35,377 bases of DNA from NCBI GenBank assembly GCA_016927955.1, contig JAFGLR010000024.1, forward strand, positions 1 to 35,377, written 5' to 3'. Positions 7,883 to 16,284 of this stretch are shown here, piece after piece. Origin of the DNA: Dehalococcoidales bacterium. Its GTDB lineage: Bacteria > Chloroflexota > Dehalococcoidia > Dehalococcoidales > JAFGLR01. Numbering within the stretch: the first letter of the stretch is position 1; the number at the start of each line of letters is the position of its first letter. A program made the position numbers and the translations under genes. The notes under the pieces were generated by a model, which saw nothing but the letters and a program-made list of their open reading frames with translations, did no database searches and was not told the DNA's origin.

Positions 7883-8053
7883 ATTACCACCTCCCTGAAC
7901 GGGTATTTAACGGAAGATTTATATTTCTCCCGCTTCGAACTCACCGATAGTATATCTACTTAATAATAAGAAGATGACTATACCTAGAAAGTTCTAACTC
8001 TTTCTAAACTAGTACCAGGCTAGGGAGGTGGAGGCACAACTTTATTCCGGCTT

Positions 8054-9511
8054 TCACCCGAGCTTTCTTAAAAGGTTGCCTCGAGAGTTATAAACATATA
8101 TAGGTACCGGTGAACTACCATTAAGACTATGGGTCGCACAGGCGAGACAGAGGTCATACGGACGCCAGGCCATTTCCACCAGGTTCAATATTCCTTCGGT
8201 AATTTCCTTACCCGGTTGTATAACATACTTGGCAGCTTTGCCTACGGACATGTTTACGGCAGCTGCATTATGAACCGTAGCTACGATAAGATTTGTCTTT
8301 TTAATAACTCCCTTCTCATCGGTAATATAATGGTGTATAAGCGTTCCGCGCGGTGCTTCGAGAACGCCTATTCCTTCATCCGGTTTGGCGGTCGGTATCC
8401 TACGAATGTCCGGACTGGTAATCTCGGGGTCTCGGCTCAATTCCAGAAGCCGCTCAGCAGCTTGGAGAAGTTCAATAAGACGTGCCCAATGCGTTGCCAA
8501 AGTATGATGAACAGGCTTTCCTCCTAATGTTGCGAAGTATTTTTCGTAGTGTTCCTGAGCCAGTGGCGTTGCCATACCATCTGCAGCATTTAGTCTGGCC
8601 AGCGGAGCCACACGGAACACACCGCTATCAATCCCATCGACAAACCCTTTCCACCCCACTTTTTTCAAGAAGGGGAATTTTATATATGACCAGGGCTCTA
8701 CATGCTCCGCAATATGGTCGAGGTAATCTTTTGGAGCGAATTTGGCAAACTCTTTGCCGGTAGGATCAACTACTCTAAGCATTCCGTCATAGAAATTAAC
8801 CTTATTATTTGCATCTACCAATCCCATATAATAAGTGTTATGAGTGTATCCATCGCTAAGTATTAAATCTACATAAGCTTTGTTCTTCAAAACTATGTCA
8901 TCGAATACCTTTAGTGATAACTTGGCAAATTCTACTGATTCCAGGGCGATCTCTTCGATTTCTTTTCTTTCATCTTCTTTAAGTGCCTTACTGACACCTC
9001 CGGGAAGACCGAAAACCGGGTGGACGCCACGTCCGCCGATCTTTTCAATGATATGGTGATTCCTCATTCTGGTTTTTATTACAGCGCCCCCTAGTTCAAG
9101 CCCGACTTTCGCTATAACACCAATAATGTTACGTTCGGCTACCGGTGCATCGGGCCCCATTACAAAGTCAGGACCACCCAGAATGTAGAAATGGGTCGTG
9201 TGGTCGGTAACGTAAAAAGCATTGTACAGAAGTTCACGTAACTTCTTCGCCGGGCTGGGTGGGTCAACATGAAACAGGGCATCAAGAGTCTTTGTCGAAG
9301 CCAGATGATGTGCTTCTGGACAGACTCCGCAGATTCTCTGGGTAATCTGGGGCATATCTTCAGCCAGGCGGCCTTCAGTGAACTTTTCAAAGCCCCTTAG
9401 TTCAGGTACCTGAAAATACGTATTTGCGACTTCTCCGTTATCATTGAGGAAAATCTCTATTTTCCCGTGGCCTTCTAGACGAGTTATCGGATCGATGCTT
9501 ATCTTTCTCAT
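8054..9511 (-). CDS. mvhA: [NiFe]-hydrogenase large subunit, MvhA-like (group 3)
   Basis: This is the catalytic subunit of a cytoplasmic [NiFe] hydrogenase of the F420-non-reducing (Mvh) type, 485 aa. The N-terminal signature DPITRLEGHGKI is intact. The first nickel ligand motif is RICGVC (Cys61, Cys64) and the second is DLCLACATH (Cys455, Cys458). The second motif reads D-L-C, where many homologues have D-P-C. All four cysteines and the terminal His461 are kept. A 24-residue tail follows His461, consistent with proteolytic maturation by the protease encoded at 4640-5128. The ATG overlaps the MvhG stop codon (ATGA), so translation is coupled. It oxidises H2 and passes electrons via MvhG and MvhD to HdrA. 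Confidence 0.92.
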   Translation of the reverse strand: MRKISIDPITRLEGHGKIEIFLNDNGEVANTYFQVPELRGFEKFTEGRLAEDMPQITQRICGVCPEAHHLASTKTLDALFHVDPPSPAKKLRELLYNAFYVTDHTTHFYILGGPDFVMGPDAPVAERNIIGVIAKVGLELGGAVIKTRMRNHHIIEKIGGRGVHPVFGLPGGVSKALKEDERKEIEEIALESVEFAKLSLKVFDDIVLKNKAYVDLILSDGYTHNTYYMGLVDANNKVNFYDGMLRVVDPTGKEFAKFAPKDYLDHIAEHVEPWSYIKFPFLKKVGWKGFVDGIDSGVFRVAPLARLNAADGMATPLAQEHYEKYFATLGGKPVHHTLATHWARLIELLQAAERLLELSRDPEITSPDIRRIPTAKPDEGIGVLEAPRGTLIHHYITDEKGVIKKTNLIVATVHNAAAVNMSVGKAAKYVIQPGKEITEGILNLVEMAWRPYDLCLACATHSLNGSSPVPIYVYNSRGNLLRKLG

Positions 9512-10467
9512 TTAATTTTAGCCCTCCTCAATAATGACTCCGGAACAGAATACCTGTAAAAAGTTCCGGCCGGGTCGGCAATATCTTCGATTATTTTATT
9601 TATCTCATCCGGGTCGGTCGAATCGATAACCGAGGCTACAGCATTCATAAAATGGCTTCCTTGATCGATTACCCCGCTCACCGGTCCATAACAACCTGTA
9701 CATGGCATATTCGACTGGGGGCAGGGAGCACCGCAACCACCCCGTGTTGCCATACCGGCACAAAGAAGCCCTTGCTCCAACAAGCAAATTTCCGGGTCGG
9801 GAATAATCTGAAAAGGCCGGTAGAACCTGGTGACTTTTTTTACATCCTTTTTCCGTGGACAATCATCACAGACGGCTTTTACATTATCCGTAATTACGGT
9901 TCCCTTAGGCGGTAACTTGTTTTGAATCAATGCCTCCAGGGCAAGCCACGTCGTTTTTGCTTCCGGCGGACAGCCGGGAATTATATAATCGACTTCCACA
10001 GTCTGCGGTAGAGTTTTCACAGTATCATAAAATTCAGGTAGAGTAAGCGTCCCTTCGGGAACTTTGTAGCTTGTTTGAGGTATCGTTTTTGCTTCGTTAG
10101 CTGTCGATTGTGTTTCCAAATATGCCCGCTCAAAAATCATATCGCGGTTAAAAAAATTACCCAATCCGGGAATACCGCCGTTTTGAGCACAGGCTCCGTA
10201 AGATATCATCACCTTGGACTTTTCCCGCAGCATTTTAGCCATATGTTCCTGTTCGGAAGTCCGGATAGCCCCGTTAAACAGGCAGACATCGACACTTTTT
10301 TCCGGCATTGCCTCAATATCTTTATATTTTACATCTATAGCTACCGGCCAAAATACTATGTCCGCCACCTCAATTAGTTTTAATAGTTTCTCCCCAATTT
10401 GAAGCTGAGCAATTTCACAGCCGCCGCAACTGGAAGCCCAATATAGAGCCAATTTAATTTTTGCCAT
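9508..10467 (-). CDS. mvhG: [NiFe]-hydrogenase small subunit, MvhG-like
   Basis: This 319-aa electron-transfer subunit has the N-terminal proximal-cluster motif SSCGGCE (Cys14, Cys17), then SYGACAQNGGIPGLGN and IIPGCPPEAKTTW. The C-terminal cysteine-rich part (CDDCPRKK, CLLEQGLLCAG, GGCGAPCPQSNMPCTGCYGP) supplies the medial and distal clusters. There is no twin-arginine signal or C-terminal membrane helix, which fits a soluble cytoplasmic enzyme. It overlaps MvhD by 14 bp and MvhA by 4 bp, a tight translational arrangement typical of mvhDGA operons. Methanogen Vhu/Mvh and bacterial homologues cannot be separated by eye, but the neighbours define it as the Mvh small subunit. Confidence 0.92.
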   Translation of the reverse strand: MAKIKLALYWASSCGGCEIAQLQIGEKLLKLIEVADIVFWPVAIDVKYKDIEAMPEKSVDVCLFNGAIRTSEQEHMAKMLREKSKVMISYGACAQNGGIPGLGNFFNRDMIFERAYLETQSTANEAKTIPQTSYKVPEGTLTLPEFYDTVKTLPQTVEVDYIIPGCPPEAKTTWLALEALIQNKLPPKGTVITDNVKAVCDDCPRKKDVKKVTRFYRPFQIIPDPEICLLEQGLLCAGMATRGGCGAPCPQSNMPCTGCYGPVSGVIDQGSHFMNAVASVIDSTDPDEINKIIEDIADPAGTFYRYSVPESLLRRAKIK

Positions 10468-10885
10468 GATTACCCTCCGTGTTATTAGTTGCGAAAGGTC
10501 CCAGAGCCCTGACTTCCTCGGTCATCTCATTGACAACTTGAGCGTATTTTTCCCCTTCCGACGCTGAAACCCAATCCAGCCGAACCCTGCCTTCTTCTAT
10601 ACCGAATTGGGCTAACATCTTTTTGAGCAATGGTATTCGGCGCATTGTTTTATAATTTCCCTCGACATAATGGCAATCACCCGGATGACAACCTAAAATA
10701 AGGACTCCATCAGCTCCGGACTTAAAGGCCTTCAAAATAAAGTCCGGCTCTACCCTCGTACTACAGGGGACTCTGATTATTTTTACATTCGGCGCGAATT
10801 TCAACCTGCTCGTCCCTGCTAAATCAGCACCGCGGTAAGAACACCAGTTACATAAGAAGCCAACGATTTTCGGTTCCCAACTCAT
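10454..10885 (-). CDS. mvhD: MvhD, iron-sulfur subunit linking hydrogenase to HdrA
   Basis: This 143-aa protein of the MvhD/FrhD family carries the [2Fe-2S] cluster through which Mvh hydrogenase docks on HdrA. The motif cysteines are in FLCNWCSYRGADLAG near the N-terminus, RVPCSTRVEP, and LGCHPGDCHY. These match the usual pattern of the family. It starts 11 bp after HdrB, so it sits at the junction of the hdr and mvh halves of the operon, just as its structural role would predict. Confidence 0.92.
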   Translation of the reverse strand: MSWEPKIVGFLCNWCSYRGADLAGTSRLKFAPNVKIIRVPCSTRVEPDFILKAFKSGADGVLILGCHPGDCHYVEGNYKTMRRIPLLKKMLAQFGIEEGRVRLDWVSASEGEKYAQVVNEMTEEVRALGPFATNNTEGNHGKN

Positions 10886-10896
10886 GGTTTTACCTC

Positions 10897-11775
10897 CTAA
10901 ACTCGTACCTGTAAATAAGGTTCTATGGCTTTTCGTACCGGAGATATATTTTTATCCAGTCCTAATTCAACCGGGTTAATTCCGAAAGCAATGCCCATTA
11001 GCTGGGTAAGAGCCATAATTGGCATCTTAAAATTAGTTCCGTTCCGGCTTTTAATACGGCCCTGGTTGGCGTCTAAATTGGTAAAACATAGCGGGCATAA
11101 TGTTGTCGATATGCACTCACCGCCATGCCGCTGTACATCATCGAGTATTTTATAAAGCAATTTGTAGACCATATCTTTCTGGCTGAAAAGCTGGGCTCCA
11201 CCACAGCACTGGGCTTTTAGCGGGAAGAAAACAGATTCTGCTCCTAATCTTTCGGCTATCTGGTCCTGCCAAACGGGAAACTCGAAATCATCCGGACCGA
11301 ACGGTCTTGACTGATGACACCCGTAATAACTGGACACCTTGAGACCTTTGAGAGGGTAGCGTACTTTCGCGGCGATAACATCCAGACCGATATCGTTAAC
11401 GAAAACGTCTACCAGGTTACGTATGCGTGCCGTTCCTTCATAACGAAGGTCGGATGCTGCTAGAGCTTTCTTGACCTGATCCCTTACTCTCGGGTCGCTG
11501 GTGAAAGCTACATGAGCGCTCATTAGGTTCCGGTAGCAGCAACTGCACGGTACTACGATATCAAGACCGAGTTTTTCTGCCAGTACCAGGTTACGACTAG
11601 CCATTGCCACTGCTGCGAGTTCATTAATTGATTCACCGGGACACCCGCAACAGGTCCAATCAGGTAATTCTATAAGCTCAATGTCCAATACCTTAGCTAT
11701 TGCATCGATAGATGATTGAATAGGTTTACCGGTGGTCTCCATCGCACAGCCGGGGTAATAAGTATACCGCTTCAT
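10897..11775 (-). CDS. hdrB: Heterodisulfide reductase subunit B-like (two CCG domains)
   Basis: This 292-aa HdrB-family protein has two cysteine-rich CCG domains. The first has YPGCAMET, WTCCGCPGE and VPCSCCYRN. The second has YGCHQSRP, QCCGGAQL and CPLCFTN. In methanogens these domains bind the pair of noncubane [4Fe-4S] clusters that reduce CoM-S-S-CoB. The organism here appears bacterial, so the physiological disulfide or other acceptor is unknown. The start codon overlaps the HdrC stop (TAATG), giving translational coupling. The length is normal for HdrB. Confidence 0.9.
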   Translation of the reverse strand: MKRYTYYPGCAMETTGKPIQSSIDAIAKVLDIELIELPDWTCCGCPGESINELAAVAMASRNLVLAEKLGLDIVVPCSCCYRNLMSAHVAFTSDPRVRDQVKKALAASDLRYEGTARIRNLVDVFVNDIGLDVIAAKVRYPLKGLKVSSYYGCHQSRPFGPDDFEFPVWQDQIAERLGAESVFFPLKAQCCGGAQLFSQKDMVYKLLYKILDDVQRHGGECISTTLCPLCFTNLDANQGRIKSRNGTNFKMPIMALTQLMGIAFGINPVELGLDKNISPVRKAIEPYLQVRV

Positions 11776-12344
11776 TATTTACCTCCTGCCTTTTGCATTT
11801 CATGCACTCTATTCATAATGGCAGCAACTTCTTTGCCGCCTTTGACTTTACGAGGCGGTAATATCGGCATGAGTCCGCGGGTAACCAAAGACCATGCCAG
11901 CCCTATATTTTTAAAGCCCAAGAGAATATTCGAGGGTAAATAAAACCGCAGTGCCATCCCTAATTCCCAGACCCGTCCCTGCTTCATCGCTTCACGGAGA
12001 CTCCGGAATAGTTTTAACGTCGGCGTCTTAGGCCGGTACCCTTCGCGTTCTGCAATCGCCTCTACAGCGTGAATCAGTTGTGTAGGGTTAATTCCCCTTG
12101 GACACCTTACCGTACACAGATAGCAGGTAACGCAATTGAATACAGAGCTGCTTGAAAGAACCTCTTCTCTTTTACCTGCACGAATCATAGCGATGATTTT
12201 GCGCGGCGGGTATTGCCACCACTCAACGGTGGTACAGGAACCGCTGCAAACGCCGCACTGAATACACTCATTAATTTTCTCGCCCCCCGGTTCAGCGGCA
12301 ACTTCATCTACGAATGTCTTGGCTCCCCTGATTGTCGTCGGCAT
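11775..12344 (-). CDS. hdrC: Heterodisulfide reductase subunit C-like ferredoxin protein
   Basis: This is a small iron-sulfur subunit that passes electrons from HdrA to HdrB. It has two [4Fe-4S] motifs, CIQCGVCSGSC (about residues 28-38) and CVTCYLCTVRCP (about 71-82), followed by the helical GINPTQLIHAVEAIAEREGY segment. The ORF track begins at 12380, but the ATG at 12344 has AAAGGAGAG at ideal spacing, so I use that start (189 aa). The alternative upstream ATG sits almost on the HdrA stop codon and has no ribosome-binding site. Confidence 0.9.
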   Translation of the reverse strand: MPTTIRGAKTFVDEVAAEPGGEKINECIQCGVCSGSCTTVEWWQYPPRKIIAMIRAGKREEVLSSSSVFNCVTCYLCTVRCPRGINPTQLIHAVEAIAEREGYRPKTPTLKLFRSLREAMKQGRVWELGMALRFYLPSNILLGFKNIGLAWSLVTRGLMPILPPRKVKGGKEVAAIMNRVHEMQKAGGK

Positions 12345-12383
12345 CCATACACTCTCCTTTCGTAGTTTATTATTTCGCATTAA

Positions 12384-15300
12384 CTACGCCAGTATTCCTT
12401 CAATTTCGGCCATGATTTCTTCCGTGGTATAGTGCTTATGCTTAATTGCACTACTCGGGCAAGCGGATACGCACGCACCGCAACCTTTACAAAGGGCCTC
12501 GTTAATCCGCGATACTTTCTTGTCCTCGATGAAGGAAATCGCCGTGTAGGGACAAAGGGCATTACAGATACGGCAGCCGGAGCATTTATCTTCATCGATT
12601 TCGGCTGTGGTAGCTTCCGTTTCTACCTTCCCCTTACTGATTAACGCCAGTACTCTGGCGGCGGCTGCTGATGCCTGGGCCACGGTATCCGGAATATCTT
12701 TAGGCCCCTGGCAGCAACCAACCACAAATACGCCATCGGTCATCGTAGCTACCGGGTCCAATTTCGGATGCCTTTCAATGAAGAAGCCGCCGCTGCCGCA
12801 ACTAATATTGAACATCCGGGCAATATCCAGTGCATCCTTTTGCGGTTCCAGGGCCGTGCTGAGAATGACCATATCAACCGGTAGTCGTTCTCTCTCACCG
12901 ATTAAACTGTTCTCAAACTTGACGATTAATTTACCCTCTTCGTCAGCGTTTTCGGCAACATCGGTGATTTCACCGGGACGACCGCGATAAAAGATAGTCC
13001 CTTCTTTTAATACACGGTTGTAAAATTCCTCGAAGTTTTTGCCCGGACTCCTGATGTCAATGTAAAATTCGTATATTTCCGCATCGGGCAAATGCTCGCG
13101 AAGCAGGTGGGAAAACTTTAAGGAATACATACAGCAAACGCGGGAGCAATATTCGTGATGGTTAACATCCCGACTACCTACACAGTGTACTATAGCAACT
13201 TTATCCGGATGTTTCCCGTTTTTCAGTAATATATCCCCGCCTGTTGGACCGGTGGCACTCACCATACGCTCGAACTCAAGACTGGTAATAACATTATCCA
13301 GGCGTCCGTACCCGTATTGGGGAATAACCGAAGGGTCGAACTCCTTATAACCGGTCGACAGGATAATATTTCCTACATCGATTTCGACAATCTCCTCTTT
13401 CATTTCGTGGTGTACCGCTTTACGTTCGCAGGCTTTGACACATTCCATACACTCGGAGCAGACCGCACAATTTAAGCAGCGGTTAGCTTCTTCAACCGCC
13501 ATTACTTCATCAAACCCCGATTCTACCTCTTTAAAAGATTTAACTCTTTCGGGTACGGCTAAGGCTGGCATAGCAGCTCTTTTCTTTGTAACCGGATTCT
13601 TTCCGGGAATATCTTTCATACGCTGACGGTCGACCGGTCTTCCTTCTTTCATGTTCTTACCATGGAGGTACCTGCCAATAGAAATCGCTGCTTCTTTCCC
13701 GGCAGTAACCGCATCTATAACTGTTGCCGGCCCGGTAACCACATCACCGCCGGCAAAAATACCCTTAACCGAAGTTTCGAAGGTAATCGGGTCGGCAGTC
13801 ACGGTGCCGTTCTTAGCCAAACCGATTTCACCTGGTAATGACGTTTTATCCACGGTCTGCCCGGTAGCCATAATAACGGTATCTACATCAAGTTCGAATT
13901 CCGAACCCGGTACCGGTACCGGACTGCGGCGTCCGGAGCTATCTACTTTACCCAGTTCCATCTTGATACATCTGACCTTTGCCAGTTTCCCATTACGGGC
14001 AATCAACTCGGTAGGCGTTGCCAGGAATATTATCTTAACGCCCTCATGTATCATTTCATCTATTTCGCTGGGGATAGCCGGCATTTCAGCCCGGGTTCTT
14101 CGGTAAATTACGTTAACCTCCTTCGCTCCTAGCCGTAAAGAAGTCCGGGCTGCGTCAACTGCTGCATTACCTCCGCCGATGACCGCTACTTTATTCCCGA
14201 TATCTACTTTATTTCCGGTATTTACCTGCTTTAACAAATCGATAGCGTGCAAGACACCTTTAGTATCTTCTCCGGGGATATTCATTTTCTGGCTCATCCA
14301 GGCACCCGTAGCCATAAATACAGCTTTAAATCCCTGACTGAAGAGAGAATTAATGTCTTTGATAGGTGAATTTGTTAATACCTCAACCCCAAGTTCTTTG
14401 ATGTAATTAATTTCGTTATCCAGTACATCTTTCGGCAAACGGTAGGCTGGAATCCCGTATCTTAACATGCCGCCTGTTTCAGGGGCTGACTCAAAAACGG
14501 TAACCGGATAGCCTTCTTTAACCAGGTCATAGGCACAAGCAATACCTGCCGGCCCCGAACCGATAATTGCTACTTTTTCCTTCTTTGTCTTAGCTATTGG
14601 CTCAGCTTTTTCCCGGCCGTTTTTCAATTCGTAATCCGCCATGAACCTTTTCAAAGCTCTAATGGCAATAGGTTCATCGACTTTACCCCGTTCGCATTCG
14701 GTTTCACAGGGATGGGTACAGACTCTTCCGCAAACACCTGCAAAAGGCATTGTCCGGCGCAATACCTCGATGGCTTCTTTAAATTTGCCCTGCGAAATAA
14801 GTGCAATATACCCGTGAGCGTTAACGCCTGCCGGACAGGTTACCGAACATGGTGATTTACCTAATTTCTCTATTACATAGGCGCCTGGGACAGCCTGGGC
14901 AAACGGCCGGTAAACCGCTTTCCTCATGCTCAAATTCATATTGTATTCTGAGGGGACCGATACCGGGCATACCTTTTCACAATCCGAACAGCCGTTACAT
15001 TCTTTGAGGTCGATATACCTTGGTTTCTGGCGTATTTTTACCTTGAAATTACCGATAAAACCTGAAACCTGGGCTACTTCACTATAGCTCATTAATTTTA
15101 TATACGGATGTGAGCCTATCAGTGACATTTTGGGGGTGAGAATACAGGCTGAACAGTCCAGGGTGGGGAAGGTCTTATCAAGTTGAATCATATGTCCGCC
15201 GATACTCGGTTCTTTCTCAACGAGGTAGACCTGGTGTTCCGAATCGGCAATTTCCAGAGCTGCCTGAATACCGGCAACTCCTCCCCCGATAACCAGTGTG

Positions 15301-15728
15301 TTTGGATTAACCGGAACTTCTTTCGTTTCCAGGGGTTCCTGGAAATAAACACGTCTCACTGCGGCACTTATAAGGGCTTTTGCCTTTTCGGTCGCTTCAT
15401 CATGGTCAAGGGTAACCCAGGAAGCGTGCTCCCGTATGTTGGCCATCTCGAACAGGTACGGATTTAATCCGGCATCCTTTACGGCGCGGCGAAAGGTAGG
15501 TTCATGCATTTGGGGCGAGCAGGACGCTACTACGACGCGGTTGACGCCAAGATTTTTGATGTCATCTTTTATCATCCCCTGTCCCTGGTCGGAACACATG
15601 AACTTGTACTCGCGGGCGGCAACTACTGAATCGAGCCCTCCAGCATATTCGACTACTTTTGCTACGTCCACAACACCGCCGATATTGGTCCCGCAGTGGC
15701 ATACATATACGCCGATTTTCTGCTCCAT
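12384..15728 (-). CDS. hdrA: HdrA with internal GltD-like NAD(P)H oxidoreductase module
   Basis: This 1114-aa flavin protein is much longer than methanogen HdrA (about 650 aa). Residues 1-280 are HdrA-like: YVCHCGTN, FAD motif VIGGGVAGIQAA (146-157), DCSACILTPKM and the cluster CNGCSDCEKVCP (244-255). Residues about 290-700 are a complete GltD-type (glutamate synthase small subunit) module. It has Cys motifs SPCSVTCPAGVNAHGYI and CGRVCTHPCETECERG, FAD motif IIGSGPAGIACA (388-399), pyridine nucleotide motif VIGGGNAAVDAARTSLRLGA (516-535) with the downstream YRRTRAEMPA, and FAGGDVVTGPATV. A bridging cysteine cluster (751-767) precedes the resumed HdrA part (780-1030). Two C-terminal ferredoxin clusters end the protein (1049-1059, 1080-1090). 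The HdrA flavin is the expected bifurcation site; the insert adds an NAD(P)H site. The frame is uninterrupted, so the insert is not an assembly join. Confidence 0.93.
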   Translation of the reverse strand: MEQKIGVYVCHCGTNIGGVVDVAKVVEYAGGLDSVVAAREYKFMCSDQGQGMIKDDIKNLGVNRVVVASCSPQMHEPTFRRAVKDAGLNPYLFEMANIREHASWVTLDHDEATEKAKALISAAVRRVYFQEPLETKEVPVNPNTLVIGGGVAGIQAALEIADSEHQVYLVEKEPSIGGHMIQLDKTFPTLDCSACILTPKMSLIGSHPYIKLMSYSEVAQVSGFIGNFKVKIRQKPRYIDLKECNGCSDCEKVCPVSVPSEYNMNLSMRKAVYRPFAQAVPGAYVIEKLGKSPCSVTCPAGVNAHGYIALISQGKFKEAIEVLRRTMPFAGVCGRVCTHPCETECERGKVDEPIAIRALKRFMADYELKNGREKAEPIAKTKKEKVAIIGSGPAGIACAYDLVKEGYPVTVFESAPETGGMLRYGIPAYRLPKDVLDNEINYIKELGVEVLTNSPIKDINSLFSQGFKAVFMATGAWMSQKMNIPGEDTKGVLHAIDLLKQVNTGNKVDIGNKVAVIGGGNAAVDAARTSLRLGAKEVNVIYRRTRAEMPAIPSEIDEMIHEGVKIIFLATPTELIARNGKLAKVRCIKMELGKVDSSGRRSPVPVPGSEFELDVDTVIMATGQTVDKTSLPGEIGLAKNGTVTADPITFETSVKGIFAGGDVVTGPATVIDAVTAGKEAAISIGRYLHGKNMKEGRPVDRQRMKDIPGKNPVTKKRAAMPALAVPERVKSFKEVESGFDEVMAVEEANRCLNCAVCSECMECVKACERKAVHHEMKEEIVEIDVGNIILSTGYKEFDPSVIPQYGYGRLDNVITSLEFERMVSATGPTGGDILLKNGKHPDKVAIVHCVGSRDVNHHEYCSRVCCMYSLKFSHLLREHLPDAEIYEFYIDIRSPGKNFEEFYNRVLKEGTIFYRGRPGEITDVAENADEEGKLIVKFENSLIGERERLPVDMVILSTALEPQKDALDIARMFNISCGSGGFFIERHPKLDPVATMTDGVFVVGCCQGPKDIPDTVAQASAAAARVLALISKGKVETEATTAEIDEDKCSGCRICNALCPYTAISFIEDKKVSRINEALCKGCGACVSACPSSAIKHKHYTTEEIMAEIEGILA

Positions 15729-15790
15729 CTATTCCCTCCTGAATCAGTTTAAGAGAAACTTAATAAATAAATTATCGCCTAACTCGGCGC

Positions 15791-16270
15791 TTACATAAGT
15801 TTTTCAAGCTGGTCTGGGGAGAAAGGTTTAACCAAATAATCGGCAGCCCCGGCTTTCATTGCCTTGACCGCCAAGTCTATAGAAGGATAGGCAGTGATAA
15901 TAATAGATTTAATATGTGGTTTTAATTCTTTAACTTCTTTTAATACTTGAAGCCCGCTTTTCCCGGTGAGCTTAACATCTATAACCATTACATCAAAATC
16001 TTGTTTTTTAATCATGTCCAGTGCTTTCTCACCGGACTCAACGGCAGTTACTTCATAACCATCCTTTAACCAGTCTGTTAAGGAATCACGCATTATTTTT
16101 TCATCATCAACAATAAGGACGGACTGTTTCCTACCAGGCCGTCCTTCGATATTATCATTTACTAATTTGGTAATATATTCCTGCATCGAAATACCTTCGT
16201 AAGCACACTTAACCTTCAACTTGGTATAGAGCTCTAAGGGTATTTTTATATGTATGTCTCTCAGGTCCAT
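15791..16270 (-). CDS. Ribbon-helix-helix / receiver fusion response regulator
   Basis: This 159-aa protein has an N-terminal ribbon-helix-helix DNA-binding domain (about residues 5-42: beta strand IHIKIP, helix ELYTKLKVKCAYEG, helix SMQEYITKLVNDNIEG). A receiver domain follows (about 49-159), with the acidic pair Asp55/Asp56, phosphoacceptor Asp98 in VIDVKLTGKSG and Lys148 in YLVKP. The order is the reverse of ordinary response regulators, which carry the receiver first. The receiver ends within its last helix, with no C-terminal output domain, so the RHH must be the DNA-binding part. It is the first gene of the hdr-mvh operon, 62 bp before hdrA. An array of four GTAC boxes lies directly upstream of its start codon. 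Autoregulation under control of the nearby histidine kinase is a strong inference. Confidence 0.88.
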   Translation of the reverse strand: MDLRDIHIKIPLELYTKLKVKCAYEGISMQEYITKLVNDNIEGRPGRKQSVLIVDDEKIMRDSLTDWLKDGYEVTAVESGEKALDMIKKQDFDVMVIDVKLTGKSGLQVLKEVKELKPHIKSIIITAYPSIDLAVKAMKAGAADYLVKPFSPDQLEKLM

Positions 16271-16284
16271 ATTACTTACCTAAG

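Noticed and set aside
7985-8006. TAGAAAG/CTTTCTA inverted repeat between mvhA and the GNAT gene.
   Set aside because: A 7-bp A/T-rich stem with an 8-nt loop and no T-run is too weak to call a terminator or operator.
12380-14106. Several ORFs of 63-151 codons in other frames over hdrA (for example 13651-14106 plus).
   Set aside because: They lie wholly inside hdrA, which has strong motif support throughout. They are antisense shadows of biased codon use.
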